Shown: positions 28,442 to 38,559, counted from the stretch's first letter. The stretch is DNA of 64,000 nucleotides from DASRDR01 sp963812945 [NCBI: uncultured Candidatus Rokubacteria bacterium] (GCA_963812945.1 CAWEXD010000008.1:3534001-3598000); one strand, 5' to 3'. Made by a program: numbers and translations. Notes: generated by a model not told the origin, from the letters alone.

Positions 28442-28574
28442 GAGACCTCCTGGCCGGCGTCCATGCGGGGGCCCGACGACGACGCCCGGCCGGCCGGTCC
28501 GTCGGTCGGGTGATGATGCGGCCATCGTTCCCGACGCCCCGGAGGCTGTCAAGGGCGCCCGACGCTGCGCGCGG

Positions 28575-28580
28575 TAGAAT
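28575..28580 (+). promoter_or_regulatory. -10 box upstream of uvrA
   Basis: TAGAAT at 28575-28580 lies only 9 bp before the GTG start at 28589, so the transcript would be nearly or fully leaderless. No -35 with normal spacing is seen (CTGTCA is 23 bp away). No LexA-like site was recognised. Confidence 0.4.
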
Positions 28581-28588
28581 GGGCGATT

Positions 28589-31423
28589 GTGAAGCCTCGC
28601 CCTGTCCCACGCCCTGACTGGCTCCGGATCCACGGCGCCCGGCAGAACAACCTCAAGAACGTCTCGGTGGCGATCCCCCACGACCGCGTCACGGTCGTGA
28701 CGGGCGTGTCGGGCTCCGGCAAGTCCTCCCTGGCCTTCGACACGATCTTCGCCGAGGGGCAGTGGCGGTTCATCGAGTCGCTCTCGAGCTACGCCCGGAT
28801 GTTCCTCGAGCGGATCGACCGGCCCGACGTGGATCTCGTCGAGCACGTCCGGCCCGCCATCGCGCTCGAGCAGAAGAACCCCGTGCGGACCGCGCGCTCG
28901 ACGGTCGGCACCGCGACGGAGCTGACCGACTACCTGCGGCTGCTCTACGCGAAGATCGGCCGTGTCCACTGCCCCCGCTGTGGCCGGCCGGCCGGCGCCG
29001 CCGCGCCGGACGGTGTCGCCGCCGAGCTGGTTGCCGAAGCCACGGGGGCCCGGGCTCTCGTCGGTTTCCCCCTGCCCCTGCCGGCGGCGGATCGGGTCAA
29101 GGAGCTGCTCGGCCGCCTGGTCGCTCGCGGCTTTGCGCGGATCAAGGTGGGGGACGACGTGGTTCCGCTGTCCCCCCTCCCCGACCTCGACCTCGCCGGG
29201 CGTGAGTCCATCGACGTGGTGCTCGACCGGCTCCTGCTGCGTCCCGACACCCAGACGCGCCTGGCCGGCTCCCTCGAGCAGGCCTTCCGCGAGGGAGGTG
29301 GCCGCGCGGTCGTGGCGATCCAGCAGGACGGCCGCCCTCCCGAGACCCGGCGCTACGGCGAGCGCTTCGGCTGCCATGCGTGCGGCACCGCGCTCGACCG
29401 TCCCCAGCCCCTGCTCTTCTCCTTCAACCATCCGCTGGGCGCGTGCGCCGAGTGCAAAGGGTTCGGGAACCTCCTCCGCTACGACCAGGCACGGGTCATC
29501 CCCGATCCGGGGGTCTCGCTTTCCGGGGGCGCGGTCGAGCCCTGGCGCCACCCCTCGGGCGAGTGGTACCAGAAGGAGCTCCTGCGGGTCGCCCGGCGCC
29601 GCAAGGTCGACGTCCGGCGCCCCTACGCCGAGCTGCCGGAGGCCGTCCGGCGCTGGGTGTACGAGGGGGACGAGGACTTCTGCGGAGTCCGGGGCTTCTT
29701 CGAGGAGGTCGAGGGCTACCGCTACAAGCTGCACGTCCGCGTCTTCCTCTCGCGCTACCGGAGCCAGGTGCGCTGCCCCGCCTGCGGTGGGGCCCGCCTG
29801 AAGCCCGAGGCCCTCGCGGTCACCGTCGACGGACAGAGCATCGCGGCGATCGCCGGCCTGCCCATCGACGATCTGGCCCGCTGGCTCGAGGCGCTGCCGC
29901 TCACGACCTGGGAGACGGAGGTCGCGCGAGAGGTCCTGGACCGCCTCTCGGCGAAGGTCTCGTTCCTCCGTCGCGTGGGCCTCGGCTACCTCACGATCGA
30001 GCGGCAGACCCGCACGCTGTCCGGCGGCGAGGCGCAGCGCATTGCCCTCGCGACCCAGCTCGGCGCGCAGCTCGTCGGCACGCTCTACGTCCTGGACGAG
30101 CCGTCGATCGGGCTCCATGCGCGCGACGTGAACCGCCTGGCCGAGCTGTGCCGGGAGCTAGCCCACGCGGGCAACACGGTCGTCGTCGTCGAGCACGACC
30201 GCACCTTCATCGAGTCCGCCGACTACTGCGTGGAGCTCGGGCCGGGCTCCGGCGAGCGCGGCGGCGAGATCGTCTTCGCGGGGCCGCGCGAGGAGTTCCT
30301 CCGGGACATGCGGACCCTCACCGCGCGCTACCTCTCCGGCCGCGAGACCATCCCGCTCCCGGTCGGGCGGCGCGAGGGCGACGGGCGATGGCTCACCGTC
30401 GTCGGGGCGCGTGAGCACAACCTCCGGCGCATCACCGCCCGCATCCCGCTGGGCACGCTCACGTGCGTCACGGGCGTCTCGGGCTCCGGCAAGTCCACGC
30501 TGGTCCACGACACGCTCTACCGGGCCGTGGCCCGCGCGTTCAAGACCGAGTTCGAGGCGCCAGGCGCGCACGATGCCCTCCTGGGACTCGAGCACCTGCG
30601 CGGCGTCCGCCTCATCGACCAGGAGCCCATTGGCCGGACTCCCCGCTCGAACCCGGTCACCTACATCAAGGCGTTCGACGACGTCAGGCGCCTGTTCGCC
30701 GGCCTGCCGAAGGCGAAGGCTCTCGGGCTCGGGCCCGGCCACTTCTCGTTCAACGTCCCCGGAGGGCGGTGCGAGACGTGCGAGGGCGACGGCTTCGAGA
30801 AGCTCGAGATGTACTTCTTCGAGGACGTGTACGTGACCTGCCGCGAGTGTGAGGGGCGGCGATACCGCCCGGACGTCCGGCAGGTCGTGTACCAGGGTCG
30901 GGACATCAGCCAGGTGCTCCAGATGACGGTGGACGACGCCGTCCCGTTCTTCACCGCCATGCCGGGGTTGACCCGCCGCCTTCGCGTCCTTCAGGACGTG
31001 GGGCTCGGGTACCTCCGGCTCGGTCAGCCTGCCACCACCCTTTCGGGCGGCGAGGCCCAGCGCCTCAAGATCGCGGCGGAGCTGGGCGCCCGCCTGGGAT
31101 CCGATGTCCTCTACATCCTCGACGAGCCGACGACCGGGCTCCACCTCGACGACGTCCGGCGCCTCCTGGGCGTGCTCCAGCGCCTGGTCGATGCCGGAAA
31201 CACGGTCCTCGTCGTCGAGCATCACCTCGACGTCGTCAAGTGTGCGGACTGGATCCTGGATCTTGGACCCGAGGCCGGCGAGGCGGGCGGAGAGCTCGTG
31301 GCCGAGGGGCCCCCCGAGGCCGTCGCCCAGGTCGCGGCCTCCTATACGGGGAAGTACCTCCAGGATCTCCTGCGAGACGACCGCGCCGGCGAGCGGCCCG
31401 CGTCCCGACGGGCCAGGAACTGA
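28589..31423 (+). CDS. uvrA: UvrA-type excinuclease ABC subunit A
   Basis: This 944-aa damage-recognition ATPase of nucleotide excision repair is about the length of E. coli UvrA. Two ABC modules each have Walker A (GVSGSGKSS near 41 and GVSGSGKST near 631), the LSGGEAQR signature and Walker B with DEPSIGLH or DEPTTGLH. Zinc sites are CPRC with CHAC in the first half and CETC with CREC in the second. Many positions differ from classical UvrA (for example [17 protein letters not shown] and [17 protein letters not shown]), so this may be a divergent paralogue rather than the housekeeping copy. It starts with GTG and stands alone. Confidence 0.93.
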   Translation: MKPRPVPRPDWLRIHGARQNNLKNVSVAIPHDRVTVVTGVSGSGKSSLAFDTIFAEGQWRFIESLSSYARMFLERIDRPDVDLVEHVRPAIALEQKNPVRTARSTVGTATELTDYLRLLYAKIGRVHCPRCGRPAGAAAPDGVAAELVAEATGARALVGFPLPLPAADRVKELLGRLVARGFARIKVGDDVVPLSPLPDLDLAGRESIDVVLDRLLLRPDTQTRLAGSLEQAFREGGGRAVVAIQQDGRPPETRRYGERFGCHACGTALDRPQPLLFSFNHPLGACAECKGFGNLLRYDQARVIPDPGVSLSGGAVEPWRHPSGEWYQKELLRVARRRKVDVRRPYAELPEAVRRWVYEGDEDFCGVRGFFEEVEGYRYKLHVRVFLSRYRSQVRCPACGGARLKPEALAVTVDGQSIAAIAGLPIDDLARWLEALPLTTWETEVAREVLDRLSAKVSFLRRVGLGYLTIERQTRTLSGGEAQRIALATQLGAQLVGTLYVLDEPSIGLHARDVNRLAELCRELAHAGNTVVVVEHDRTFIESADYCVELGPGSGERGGEIVFAGPREEFLRDMRTLTARYLSGRETIPLPVGRREGDGRWLTVVGAREHNLRRITARIPLGTLTCVTGVSGSGKSTLVHDTLYRAVARAFKTEFEAPGAHDALLGLEHLRGVRLIDQEPIGRTPRSNPVTYIKAFDDVRRLFAGLPKAKALGLGPGHFSFNVPGGRCETCEGDGFEKLEMYFFEDVYVTCRECEGRRYRPDVRQVVYQGRDISQVLQMTVDDAVPFFTAMPGLTRRLRVLQDVGLGYLRLGQPATTLSGGEAQRLKIAAELGARLGSDVLYILDEPTTGLHLDDVRRLLGVLQRLVDAGNTVLVVEHHLDVVKCADWILDLGPEAGEAGGELVAEGPPEAVAQVAASYTGKYLQDLLRDDRAGERPASRRARN

Positions 31424-31476
31424 CGCGCGGGCGTCGCCCCGGGCGAGACGCTCCGAGTCCCGGGGACCGCGGCCCC

Positions 31477-32679
31477 GTGCACTACGGCTGGATCGTCGTC
31501 GCGGCGGCCTTCGCGGTCCTCTTCCTCACGTACGGCGTCCAGTACGCGTTCGGGCTGTTCTTCACCGCGCTGACGGAGGAGTTCGGCTGGAGCCGGGCCA
31601 GCCTGTCCGGCGTCTTCTCCCTCTACGCCGCTACCTACGCGCTGCTCAGTCTTCCCGCGGGTCGGCTGACGGACCGCTGGGGTCCCCGGGCGGTCGTGGC
31701 CCTGGGCGGCAGCCTGCTCGGCCTCGGCCTGGCGCTGTCGGGGGCGGTCCGGGGCCTCGCGGCGCTCTACGGGACCTATCTCCTGGCGGCCGTGGGGATG
31801 AGCACCGCGTACGTGCCGTGCAACGCCACCGTCGCGCGCTGGTTCGAGGGCCGTCGCGGCCTGGCGGTCGGCCTCGCCATGAGCGGAGCGGGCGTGGGGA
31901 TCTTCGTCTGCCCGCCGCTCGTCGCCGTGCTCCTGGCGCACGCCGGCTGGCGCCGCGCGTACGTCGTCCTGGGCGTCGGCCTCGCCGTGGCCCTGGGGCT
32001 CATCGCGTGCCTCTTCGTGCGTGATCCCCGCGAGCGCGGGCTCCTGCCCCACGGGGCCGCGGCGGCGCGCCCGGCGGCCGGGGCCGCGGAGGACGGGTGG
32101 CCGGTCGAGCGCGCCGTCCGCCACCGGTCGTTCGGGCTCCTGCTGGCGGTCTACGCCTTGACGTGGATGCCGGTCTTCATGCCCCTCGTTCACCTGGTGC
32201 CGCTCGCGCGGGACCTGGGCCTGTCGCCCGTGGTCGGCGCGACGGCGCTTTCGACGCTCGGGGCCGGCTCCCTCGCCGGGCGTCTCGGTCTGGGCGCGGC
32301 CTCGGATGCAATCGGTCGCCGCCCGGCGCTGGCGATCTCGCTCGGTCTGCAGGCTCTCGCCTTCGCGGGCCTCGCCGGCGCGACGGACGCGATGGCCCTC
32401 TACGCCGCCGCGGCGGCGTACGGCCTTGGCTACGGAGCGGTCTCGACGCTCATGCCAGCACTGGTCACGGACTTCTACGGCCCCGCTCACGCCGGGAGCC
32501 TGGTGGGCATGTGTTTCGGCCTCGCGGGCCCCGGGAGCGGCCTCGGCCCGATCCTCGGGGGGTGGCTGTTCGACCTCACGGGGACGTACGCGTGGGCGTT
32601 CGGGATCGGGGGCGCCCTGAACGTCCTCGCGCTCTCGCTCCTGCTCGCGATGCGCCCCCCGGACCGACGCGCGAGCTGA
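31477..32679 (+). CDS. MFS transporter, monocarboxylate/oxalate:formate type
   Basis: This protein of about 400 aa has 12 predicted membrane segments. It opens with HYGWIVVAAAFAVLFLTYG and FTALTEEFGWSRASLSG, characteristic of the OFA/monocarboxylate-porter branch of the MFS, and has the loop motif GRLTDRWGPR near residue 62 and again a related one (RLGLGAASDAIGRRP). The GTG at 31477 is 53 nt after uvrA, with weak ribosome-binding signal; the frame is open back into uvrA, so the start is not certain. Organic-acid transport is likely, the exact substrate unknown. Confidence 0.87.
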   Translation: MHYGWIVVAAAFAVLFLTYGVQYAFGLFFTALTEEFGWSRASLSGVFSLYAATYALLSLPAGRLTDRWGPRAVVALGGSLLGLGLALSGAVRGLAALYGTYLLAAVGMSTAYVPCNATVARWFEGRRGLAVGLAMSGAGVGIFVCPPLVAVLLAHAGWRRAYVVLGVGLAVALGLIACLFVRDPRERGLLPHGAAAARPAAGAAEDGWPVERAVRHRSFGLLLAVYALTWMPVFMPLVHLVPLARDLGLSPVVGATALSTLGAGSLAGRLGLGAASDAIGRRPALAISLGLQALAFAGLAGATDAMALYAAAAAYGLGYGAVSTLMPALVTDFYGPAHAGSLVGMCFGLAGPGSGLGPILGGWLFDLTGTYAWAFGIGGALNVLALSLLLAMRPPDRRAS

Positions 32680-32740
32680 TCACCGCGCGCGCGCACGCCG
32701 AGGTCACGCACATCGCGATGCTATACTGAGCGCCGGTCTC

Positions 32741-34471
32741 ATGGACCTGCTCACCGCGATCGGCTTCAGCATCATCGTCGCCGCCGTCCTCGCGTTCCTG
32801 GCCCGCCGCCTGAACCAACCTCTGATCCTCGGGTACATCCTGGCGGGCGCGGTGCTGGGTCCACACGTCGGGTTCCACGTGGTGACGGACGAGGCGAGCA
32901 TCGAGCTGATCGCCGAGATCGGCCTGATCCTCCTCCTCTTCCTGATCGGGCTCGAGATCAGCCTCCCGCGGCTCCTCCAAGCGGGGCGCGCGATCACGGT
33001 CACCGGCCTCCTCCAAGTCCCGATCTGCGCCGGCCTCGCCTGGCTGGTGCTCGGCCCCGTGGTCGCGTCCACCGGCGGCCAGTTCGACCGGCTCTACCTC
33101 GCGTTCGCCAGCGCGCTGTCGTCGACGCTCATCGTCGTCAAGCTCCTGTCCGACAAGTTCGAGCTGGGGACCTTCGGGGGCCGGGTCACGCTGGGGGTGC
33201 TGATCTTCCAGGATCTCTACGCGATCGCCTTCCTGGCGATCCAGCCCAACCTGGAGAACCTGGAGGCTCTCCTCCTCCTCCGCTCGCTGGTGGCCGGCAT
33301 CGGGCTCGTTGGCGGCGCCTGGCTACTGGCCACCTTCGTGCTGCCCGCGTACTTTCGCGTCATCGCCAAGTCCTCCGAGCTCGTCGTGGTCAGCGCGATG
33401 GCGTGGTGCTTTCTGGTGGCCGGCGTCGCCGGGTGGGCCGGGCTCTCGAAGGAGATGGGCGCCCTCATCGCCGGGGTCGTCATCGCGTCCTACCCGTACG
33501 GCACCGAGGTCATCTCGCGGGTCGGCGGGGTCCGGGACTTCTTCCTCACGCTCTTCTTCGTGGCGCTGGGCCTGAAGATCCCGGAACCCTCGCTCCCGGC
33601 GGTGCTCGCCGCGCTCGGCGGCGTCGTGTTCGTCGTGCTGAGCCGCTTCCTCGCCATGTATCCGCTCTTCGCGTTCCTGCGGCTCGACACCCGGACCGCC
33701 GGCGTCGTGGCGATTAACCTGGCGCAGATCAGCGAATTCGCCCTCGTGATCTTTTCGCTGGGCGTGACCTACAAGCACATCAGCCCGGGGGCGAACTCGC
33801 TGATCCTCTACACCGTGCTGTTCACGGCGGTCATCTCCACCTACGGCATCCTGTACAACCACGCGATCGCGACCAAGCTCGCCGGGATGCTGGCCGCGCT
33901 GGGACTGCGGCGATGGTCCGGCGCCGCGCCGACGCCGGCCGCCGGAAGCGAGGCGAGCGCCGGCGACGCCGAGGAGGGCGACGAGTCGCGCAACGTGTTC
34001 CTGCTCGGCGTCTCGCGCGAGGGGCTCGCCTTCGTGCAGCACCTGGCCCGGACGGCGCCCGCGCTCAAGGCCCGGCTCACGGCGATCGATTTCAACCCCG
34101 AGATGCTGGAGCGCCTTCGCGAGCACGACGTCGCGCACCACTACGGCGACATCGCCAACATGGCGACGCTCGAGCACGCCGGGATCCAGCGCGCCGCCAT
34201 CGTGATCTCGGGGATCTCCGACTGGTTCCTCAAGGGAACCAGCAACCTCCAGATCCTCCGCACCGTGCGCTCGCTGGCCCCGACCGCCCGCGTGATCGTG
34301 ACCGGCGACACCAGCCAGGCGGCCCAGGAGCTCTACGCGGCGGGCGCGGATTACGTGGTGGTGCCGTCCGCCCTCACCGCCGATCATCTGGCGACGCTCC
34401 TCGCCGACCGCTCTCCCAACGCGCTGGCGCGCGCGCGGCGGGTCCAGGCCTTCGAGCTGTTCGGCCGGTGA
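32741..34471 (+). CDS. Kef-type cation:proton antiporter with TrkA-N domain (CPA2 family)
   Basis: This 576-aa inner-membrane antiporter has about 12 helices in residues 1-390 (RRLNQPLILGYILAGAVLGPH, FLIGLEIS, and the SSTLIVVKLLSDK and GVLIFQDLYAI regions are typical), a short linker, and a cytoplasmic nucleotide-binding TrkA-N domain from about residue 415 (VFLLGVSREGLAFVQHL). It should exchange K+ or Na+ for protons under nucleotide control. A TATACT at 32722-32727 lies just upstream of the ATG. The TrkA-C domain is absent. It is not clearly in an operon with the thiolase gene 30 bp downstream. Confidence 0.9.
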   Translation: MDLLTAIGFSIIVAAVLAFLARRLNQPLILGYILAGAVLGPHVGFHVVTDEASIELIAEIGLILLLFLIGLEISLPRLLQAGRAITVTGLLQVPICAGLAWLVLGPVVASTGGQFDRLYLAFASALSSTLIVVKLLSDKFELGTFGGRVTLGVLIFQDLYAIAFLAIQPNLENLEALLLLRSLVAGIGLVGGAWLLATFVLPAYFRVIAKSSELVVVSAMAWCFLVAGVAGWAGLSKEMGALIAGVVIASYPYGTEVISRVGGVRDFFLTLFFVALGLKIPEPSLPAVLAALGGVVFVVLSRFLAMYPLFAFLRLDTRTAGVVAINLAQISEFALVIFSLGVTYKHISPGANSLILYTVLFTAVISTYGILYNHAIATKLAGMLAALGLRRWSGAAPTPAAGSEASAGDAEEGDESRNVFLLGVSREGLAFVQHLARTAPALKARLTAIDFNPEMLERLREHDVAHHYGDIANMATLEHAGIQRAAIVISGISDWFLKGTSNLQILRTVRSLAPTARVIVTGDTSQAAQELYAAGADYVVVPSALTADHLATLLADRSPNALARARRVQAFELFGR

Positions 34472-34501
34472 GGGCCGCGGTCGAACGCCAGGGAGACTGA
34501 C

Positions 34502-35722
34502 GTGCGCCACCTGCGGACCCGCCCTTGCATCGTCGGCGTCGGGGAGACGGAGTACAGCCGCGCCTCCGGCCGGTCGACGCGCGCGCTCGGCGTCGAGGCG
34601 GTGCGCCTGGCGATCCTCGACGCCGGCCTCAAGCCCCGCGACATCGACGGCATGCTCTCGTACCACTCGAACGACTCCACGCCGTCCGTCGCGATCGCCG
34701 CCGACCTCGGGATCCGTCTCAACACGTACGCCGACGTGATCGGCGGCGGCAGCAGCACCGAGGCGCTGGTGGCCTACGCCGCGGGACTCCTGGAGGTCGG
34801 GCTCTGCCGCGCCGTCGTCATCTTCCGCGCGATGAACGGCTACAGCGAGTTCCGGATCGGGGGCACCGGGGCCCGGGCCGCGACGCCGGTCCGCGGCCTC
34901 GAGCTGGCTGACCGGCCCTATGGCATGTTGAGCGCCGGCCAGCGCTTCGCGCCCGCCTTCATGCGCCACATGTACGAGTACGGCACGACCTCGGCCCAGG
35001 TCGCCCGCGTCAAGGTGGCGCACTCGCGTCACGCGGCGGCGAACCCGAAGGCGCTGGCCCGGACGCCGGTGACTGTGGCGGAGGTCCTGGCGTCGCGCTG
35101 GGTCGTCAAGCCGCTTCATCTGCTCGACTGCTGCCTCGAGACGGACAACGCGACGGCCCTCGTCGTCACCTCCGCCGACCGGGCCCGGGACGGTCGCCAC
35201 CCGCCGGTCCACGTCCTGGCCGCCGCCGGGCGGGTCAACAAGGACCGCCCCGACTACCTCTACCAGGGGCGCTTCACCACCGTCGCCGGCGTGCACGCCC
35301 GGGAGCTGGTCTTCCCGGCCGCGGGCATCGGGCCCGAGGACGTCGACCTGACCGGCGCCTACGATGCCTTCACCTTCACCGCGATGCTCCAGCTGGAGGC
35401 CTTCGGGTTCTGCGAGCGGGGCGCGGGCGGGGACTACGTCTCGAGCGGCGCCATCGAGCTGGGCGGCCGGCGCCCGAACAACACGAGCGGCGGGCACCTC
35501 TGCGAGGGCTACACCCACGGCATGAGCATGGTGATCGAGAACGTGCGCCAGCTCCGGGGCACGATCGACGACTACTGTCCGCGGGCGAGTCAGGGCATTC
35601 ACACCTACGAGTACCGCCCCGGCGGCTGCCGTCAGGTGAAGGACGCGCGGATCGCCATGAACATGGGCTGGGCGACGCCCGCCACCGGGAGCGCCCTCAT
35701 CCTCGGGGGGGTCAGACTTTGA
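34502..35722 (+). CDS. Thiolase-fold protein (SCP-x/lipid-transfer type), likely non-thiolytic
   Basis: This 406-aa thiolase-like protein starts with GTG 34502 (AGGGAGACT upstream). The N-terminal part reads VIGGGSSTEALVAYA where an active thiolase has its nucleophilic Cys, so the classical catalysis is doubtful; HLLDCCLETDNATALVV and NTSGGHLCEGYTHGMSM are typical of the SCP-x-like branch that pairs with DUF35 proteins. The last five codons and the TGA stop lie inside inverted-repeat copy 2, so the native C-terminus may have been changed by its insertion. It is followed by its usual partner gene. Confidence 0.85.
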   Translation: MRHLRTRPCIVGVGETEYSRASGRSTRALGVEAVRLAILDAGLKPRDIDGMLSYHSNDSTPSVAIAADLGIRLNTYADVIGGGSSTEALVAYAAGLLEVGLCRAVVIFRAMNGYSEFRIGGTGARAATPVRGLELADRPYGMLSAGQRFAPAFMRHMYEYGTTSAQVARVKVAHSRHAAANPKALARTPVTVAEVLASRWVVKPLHLLDCCLETDNATALVVTSADRARDGRHPPVHVLAAAGRVNKDRPDYLYQGRFTTVAGVHARELVFPAAGIGPEDVDLTGAYDAFTFTAMLQLEAFGFCERGAGGDYVSSGAIELGGRRPNNTSGGHLCEGYTHGMSMVIENVRQLRGTIDDYCPRASQGIHTYEYRPGGCRQVKDARIAMNMGWATPATGSALILGGVRL

Positions 35723-35796
35723 CTTCGGGACAATCCGCTCCGGGTCCGTCGACACCACCCACCGGCGGAAGTGTCCCGAAGTCAAAGTCTGACCCC
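35708..35796. repeat. Perfect 25-bp inverted repeat element, copy 2, inside an operon
   Basis: The left arm 35708-35732 and right arm 35772-35796 are identical to the arms of copy 1 (3367-3447), with a 39-nt spacer of unrelated sequence. The left arm gives the thiolase-like gene its stop codon (TGA at 35720-35722), and the GTG start of the DUF35 gene follows the right arm directly. The hairpin would sit between two genes that normally are co-translated. Confidence 0.92.
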
Positions 35797-36291
35797 GTGG
35801 TCTACCGGGGGATGGCGCTGATCCTGCCGGAGACCGACTCGGAGTGGCACGGCTACTTCCAGGCGGCGCGGGAAGGCCGTCTCGTCGTCCGCCGGTGCGC
35901 GGACTGCCGGCGGCTCCGCTATCCGCCTGGCGCGGGATGCCCGTGGTGCGCGTCACTCGCCTGGACCTGGGCGACCGTCAGCGGGCGCGGCACGATCCAT
36001 TCCTATGAGATCGTGGTGCATGCGATTCAGCCCGGCTTCCGGGACTGGGCCCCGTATCCGGTGGTCGTGGTCGAGCTCGACGAGCAGCGCGGTGAGCCGA
36101 CCGCCGACGACGGCGTGCGGCTGGTCACGAACCTCGTGACGCCCGACTTCCGGCCCGAGCCGGAGGAGCGCGTCGCGATCGGCGCGCGGGTCGCCGTCTG
36201 CTTCCAGCCGATCGGCCCCGACTTCGTCCTGCCGCAGTTCCGCCTCACGGACGAGCCGCCCGCCGCGCCCCTCTGGCGATTCCCGGGCTGA
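35797..36291 (+). CDS. DUF35/OB-fold zinc-ribbon protein, partner of the thiolase-like protein
   Basis: This protein of about 160 aa has a rubredoxin-like zinc ribbon CADCRRLRYPPGAGCPWC near residues 36-53, then an OB-fold. Such proteins form complexes with thiolase-fold enzymes or aldolases and help bind the acyl-CoA substrate. GTG 35797, immediately after the inverted repeat, is given as start; ATG 35812 is almost as likely, and reading frame continues through the element to 35719. No ribosome-binding site of its own is obvious, so the element may have changed its translation. Confidence 0.85.
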   Translation: MVYRGMALILPETDSEWHGYFQAAREGRLVVRRCADCRRLRYPPGAGCPWCASLAWTWATVSGRGTIHSYEIVVHAIQPGFRDWAPYPVVVVELDEQRGEPTADDGVRLVTNLVTPDFRPEPEERVAIGARVAVCFQPIGPDFVLPQFRLTDEPPAAPLWRFPG

Positions 36292-36329
36292 GCGCCGCCC
36301 GGAAGGCCGCCGCCGGAGAGCCGATCGCG

Positions 36330-37025
36330 ATGCGCGACCAGGTCGTGCTGGTGACGGGGGGCACGGGGGCGCTCGGCGCCGCGGTCACGCTGGCCGCCCT
36401 CGAGGCGGGCGCGACGGCGGTGGTGACCTACCGCGACGCGCGAGAGCGGGACACCCTGGCTGCCCGTGCTCCGATCGCGGATCGCGGGCGCCTCCACGCG
36501 GTCCAGGCCGACGTCACCGACGGCGAGAGCGTGCGCCGGCTGTTCGACGAGGTGACGGCGCGCCACCGGCGGCTGGACGTCCTGGTCAACACCGTCGGCG
36601 GCTTCGCCGGAGGAGCCCTGCTCGCCACCGATGAGCGCGCGTGGGACGGCATGCTGACCCTGAACCTCAAGAGCGCCTACCTCTGCTGCCGCGCGGCACT
36701 ACCCGCGATGCTGGCCGCCGGCCGCGGCCGCATCGTCAACGTGGCATCCCGCTCCGTCGTGCCGCCGGCCGGCGGGTTCATCGCGTACACGGTGTCCAAG
36801 GCGGGCGTGATCGCGCTGACCCAGGCGCTCGCGCACGAAGTGCGTGGACGCGGCGTGACGGTCAACGCCGTGCTGCCCAGCACGATGGACACCGAGGCGA
36901 ACCGCCGGGCCATGCCCGACGCCGACCGGACCGGCTGGGTGACGCCCGACTCGGTGGCACGGGCCATCATGTTCCTGGCCAGCGACGCGGCCGCCGACGT
37001 GACCGGAACGCTGCTGGCAGTCTGA
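36330..37025 (+). CDS. Short-chain dehydrogenase/reductase
   Basis: This 231-aa classical SDR has VLVTGGTGALG near residues 7-17, the NTVGG variant of the NAG motif near 88, Ser in VASRSVV and the catalytic YTVSK near 151. The chain ends early after TGTLLAV, a little shorter than usual, but the stop is genuine in this frame. It follows the thiolase/DUF35 pair by 38 bp and precedes an enolase-superfamily gene by 14 bp, so the four form a likely catabolic operon of unknown substrate. Confidence 0.88.
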   Translation: MRDQVVLVTGGTGALGAAVTLAALEAGATAVVTYRDARERDTLAARAPIADRGRLHAVQADVTDGESVRRLFDEVTARHRRLDVLVNTVGGFAGGALLATDERAWDGMLTLNLKSAYLCCRAALPAMLAAGRGRIVNVASRSVVPPAGGFIAYTVSKAGVIALTQALAHEVRGRGVTVNAVLPSTMDTEANRRAMPDADRTGWVTPDSVARAIMFLASDAAADVTGTLLAV

Positions 37026-37039
37026 GCCAAGGGGCGCGC

Positions 37040-38149
37040 ATGAAGATCACCGACGTCACCCTGACGCTCTTCGCGTGGCCGGACATCCCGCCGACGACGT
37101 ACGGCCGTCACACCGGCCGCTTCGCCGGCGACAGCCAGCTGGGGCTCCTCAGGCTCGTGACGAACGAGGGCGCCGAGGGGCACGCGTTCCTCGGCTCGTC
37201 GATGCGGGGCGCCCAGCTCGACGCCGTCTCCCTGATCGAAGTGCTGAAGCCCGTCGTCCTCGGCCAGGATCCCCTGGCACGCGAGCGGCTCTACCACGCC
37301 CTCTGGCAGCGCAGCCGCGCGACGACGGCGCGCGCCATCGGGGCCGTGGACGTGGCGCTCTGGGACCTCGCCGGCAAGGTCGCCGGGCTCCCGGTCCACC
37401 GGCTGCTCGGCTCGTACCGGGACCGCGTACGCGCGTACGCCAGCTCGGCCGTGCTCGCCTCGCCGGAGGCCTACGCGGCGGAGGCGGCGCGCTTCAAGGC
37501 CGAGGGCTGGACCGCGTACAAGATCCACCCCCCCACGGATCCCGAGACGGACATCGCGGTCTGCCGGGCGGTCCGCCGGGCGGTCGGGGACGGGTTCACG
37601 GTGATGCTCGACGGCAGCTGGGCCTACGACTACCCGGCGGCACTCCGGGTCGGCGAGGCCATCGAGGCGCTCGGGTACCACTGGTACGAGGACCCGCTCG
37701 CCGACGACGACCTCTACAGCTACGTCAAGCTCAAGCAGCACCTCCGCATCCCCATACTGGCCACCGAGTACTCACCGGGCGGATTCACCGCCTACGCCCC
37801 GTGGCTGCTCGCGCGCGCGACCGACTTCCTGCGCGGCGACGTGGCGGTCAAGGGTGGGCTCACGGCGTGCTTCAAGGCCGCCCACCTCGCCGAGGCCTTC
37901 CACATGAACTACGAGGTGCACCACGGTGGCAACTCGCTCAACAACGTGGCGAACCTCCACCTGATCATGGCGATCCGGAACTGCGAGTTCTTCGAGGTGC
38001 TGTTGCCGGCGGGCGCCCAGAAGTACGGGCTGGTCGAGGACGTCGAGGTCGACCGGGAGGGCCTGGTCCATGCCCCGGCCGGGCCCGGGCTCGGGGCCCG
38101 GATCGACTTCGAGCTGATCGAGCGCCGGAAGCTCGCGGTCCTGCGCTGA
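37040..38149 (+). CDS. Enolase-superfamily protein (mandelate racemase/muconate lactonizing type)
   Basis: This 369-aa enzyme abstracts the alpha proton of a carboxylate substrate. It has the capping N-domain and a C-terminal barrel with the catalytic Lys in AYKIHPP near residue 164, metal ligands Asp in VMLDGSW, Glu in HWYEDPL and Glu in LATEYSP, and a general-base His region in NYEVHHGGNS near 296. That pattern fits the mandelate racemase subgroup (sugar-acid dehydratases or racemases). ATG 37040 lies 14 nt after the SDR stop. The exact acid is unknown. An IS630 remnant begins about 75 bp downstream. Confidence 0.9.
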   Translation: MKITDVTLTLFAWPDIPPTTYGRHTGRFAGDSQLGLLRLVTNEGAEGHAFLGSSMRGAQLDAVSLIEVLKPVVLGQDPLARERLYHALWQRSRATTARAIGAVDVALWDLAGKVAGLPVHRLLGSYRDRVRAYASSAVLASPEAYAAEAARFKAEGWTAYKIHPPTDPETDIAVCRAVRRAVGDGFTVMLDGSWAYDYPAALRVGEAIEALGYHWYEDPLADDDLYSYVKLKQHLRIPILATEYSPGGFTAYAPWLLARATDFLRGDVAVKGGLTACFKAAHLAEAFHMNYEVHHGGNSLNNVANLHLIMAIRNCEFFEVLLPAGAQKYGLVEDVEVDREGLVHAPAGPGLGARIDFELIERRKLAVLR

Positions 38150-38226
38150 AGCCGTCGGCCGTGCTGGGAGCTGCGTCGCGCCGGTCGGCTAGCCACGGCT
38201 ATTTGGTCGCTAAGGGCACGATGCTT

Positions 38227-38556
38227 TTAGCGATGACCATAGCCTGAATTCCTGAAATAATTCGAGCACTCCTCTGGGGTGAAGACGTTGAGGAGACCGC
38301 CAATGGCGGCACAGACGGTCTCGACAGTGCGCGCTGCGGCCTTGCGCAGGAGATGCTTGAGCTTGGCGAAGACCTGCTCGATCGGAGTGAGGTCGGGCGA
38401 GTATTTGGACAGGAAGAAGAGCTTAGCCCCGGCGGCGCGGATCGCCCGGCGGACGGCCTTGCCTCGGTGACTGCCAAGATTGTCGATGATGACGATGTCG
38501 CCGGGGCGGAGTGTCGGGGTGAGAACCTTCTCGACATAGGTAAGGAAGCGCTCGCC
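38227..38556 (-). pseudogene. IS630-family transposase, C-terminal remnant
   Basis: The minus-strand frame encodes the last 110 residues of an IS630/Tc1-type DDE transposase: YVEKVLTPTLRPGDIVIIDN with the second catalytic Asp, LGSHRGKAVRRAIRAAG, and the third catalytic residue in LSKYSPDLTPIEQVFAKLK, then a normal end at 38227. The N-terminal helix-turn-helix and first Asp are missing: from about 38557 the sequence becomes the kinase gene read on the other strand. It marks one edge of the lower-GC island. Confidence 0.88.
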
Positions 38557-38559
38557 GTT

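Noticed and set aside
28589-31423. Drug-resistance ABC transporter
   Set aside because: The two zinc-finger sites and the [15 protein letters not shown] motif are specific to UvrA, and no membrane segments are present.
33323-35956. 877-aa open frame on the minus strand
   Set aside because: It lies antisense to the Kef antiporter and the thiolase gene, both with clear motifs; its product is Arg/Gly/Val/His-rich as expected of a shadow frame in high-GC DNA.
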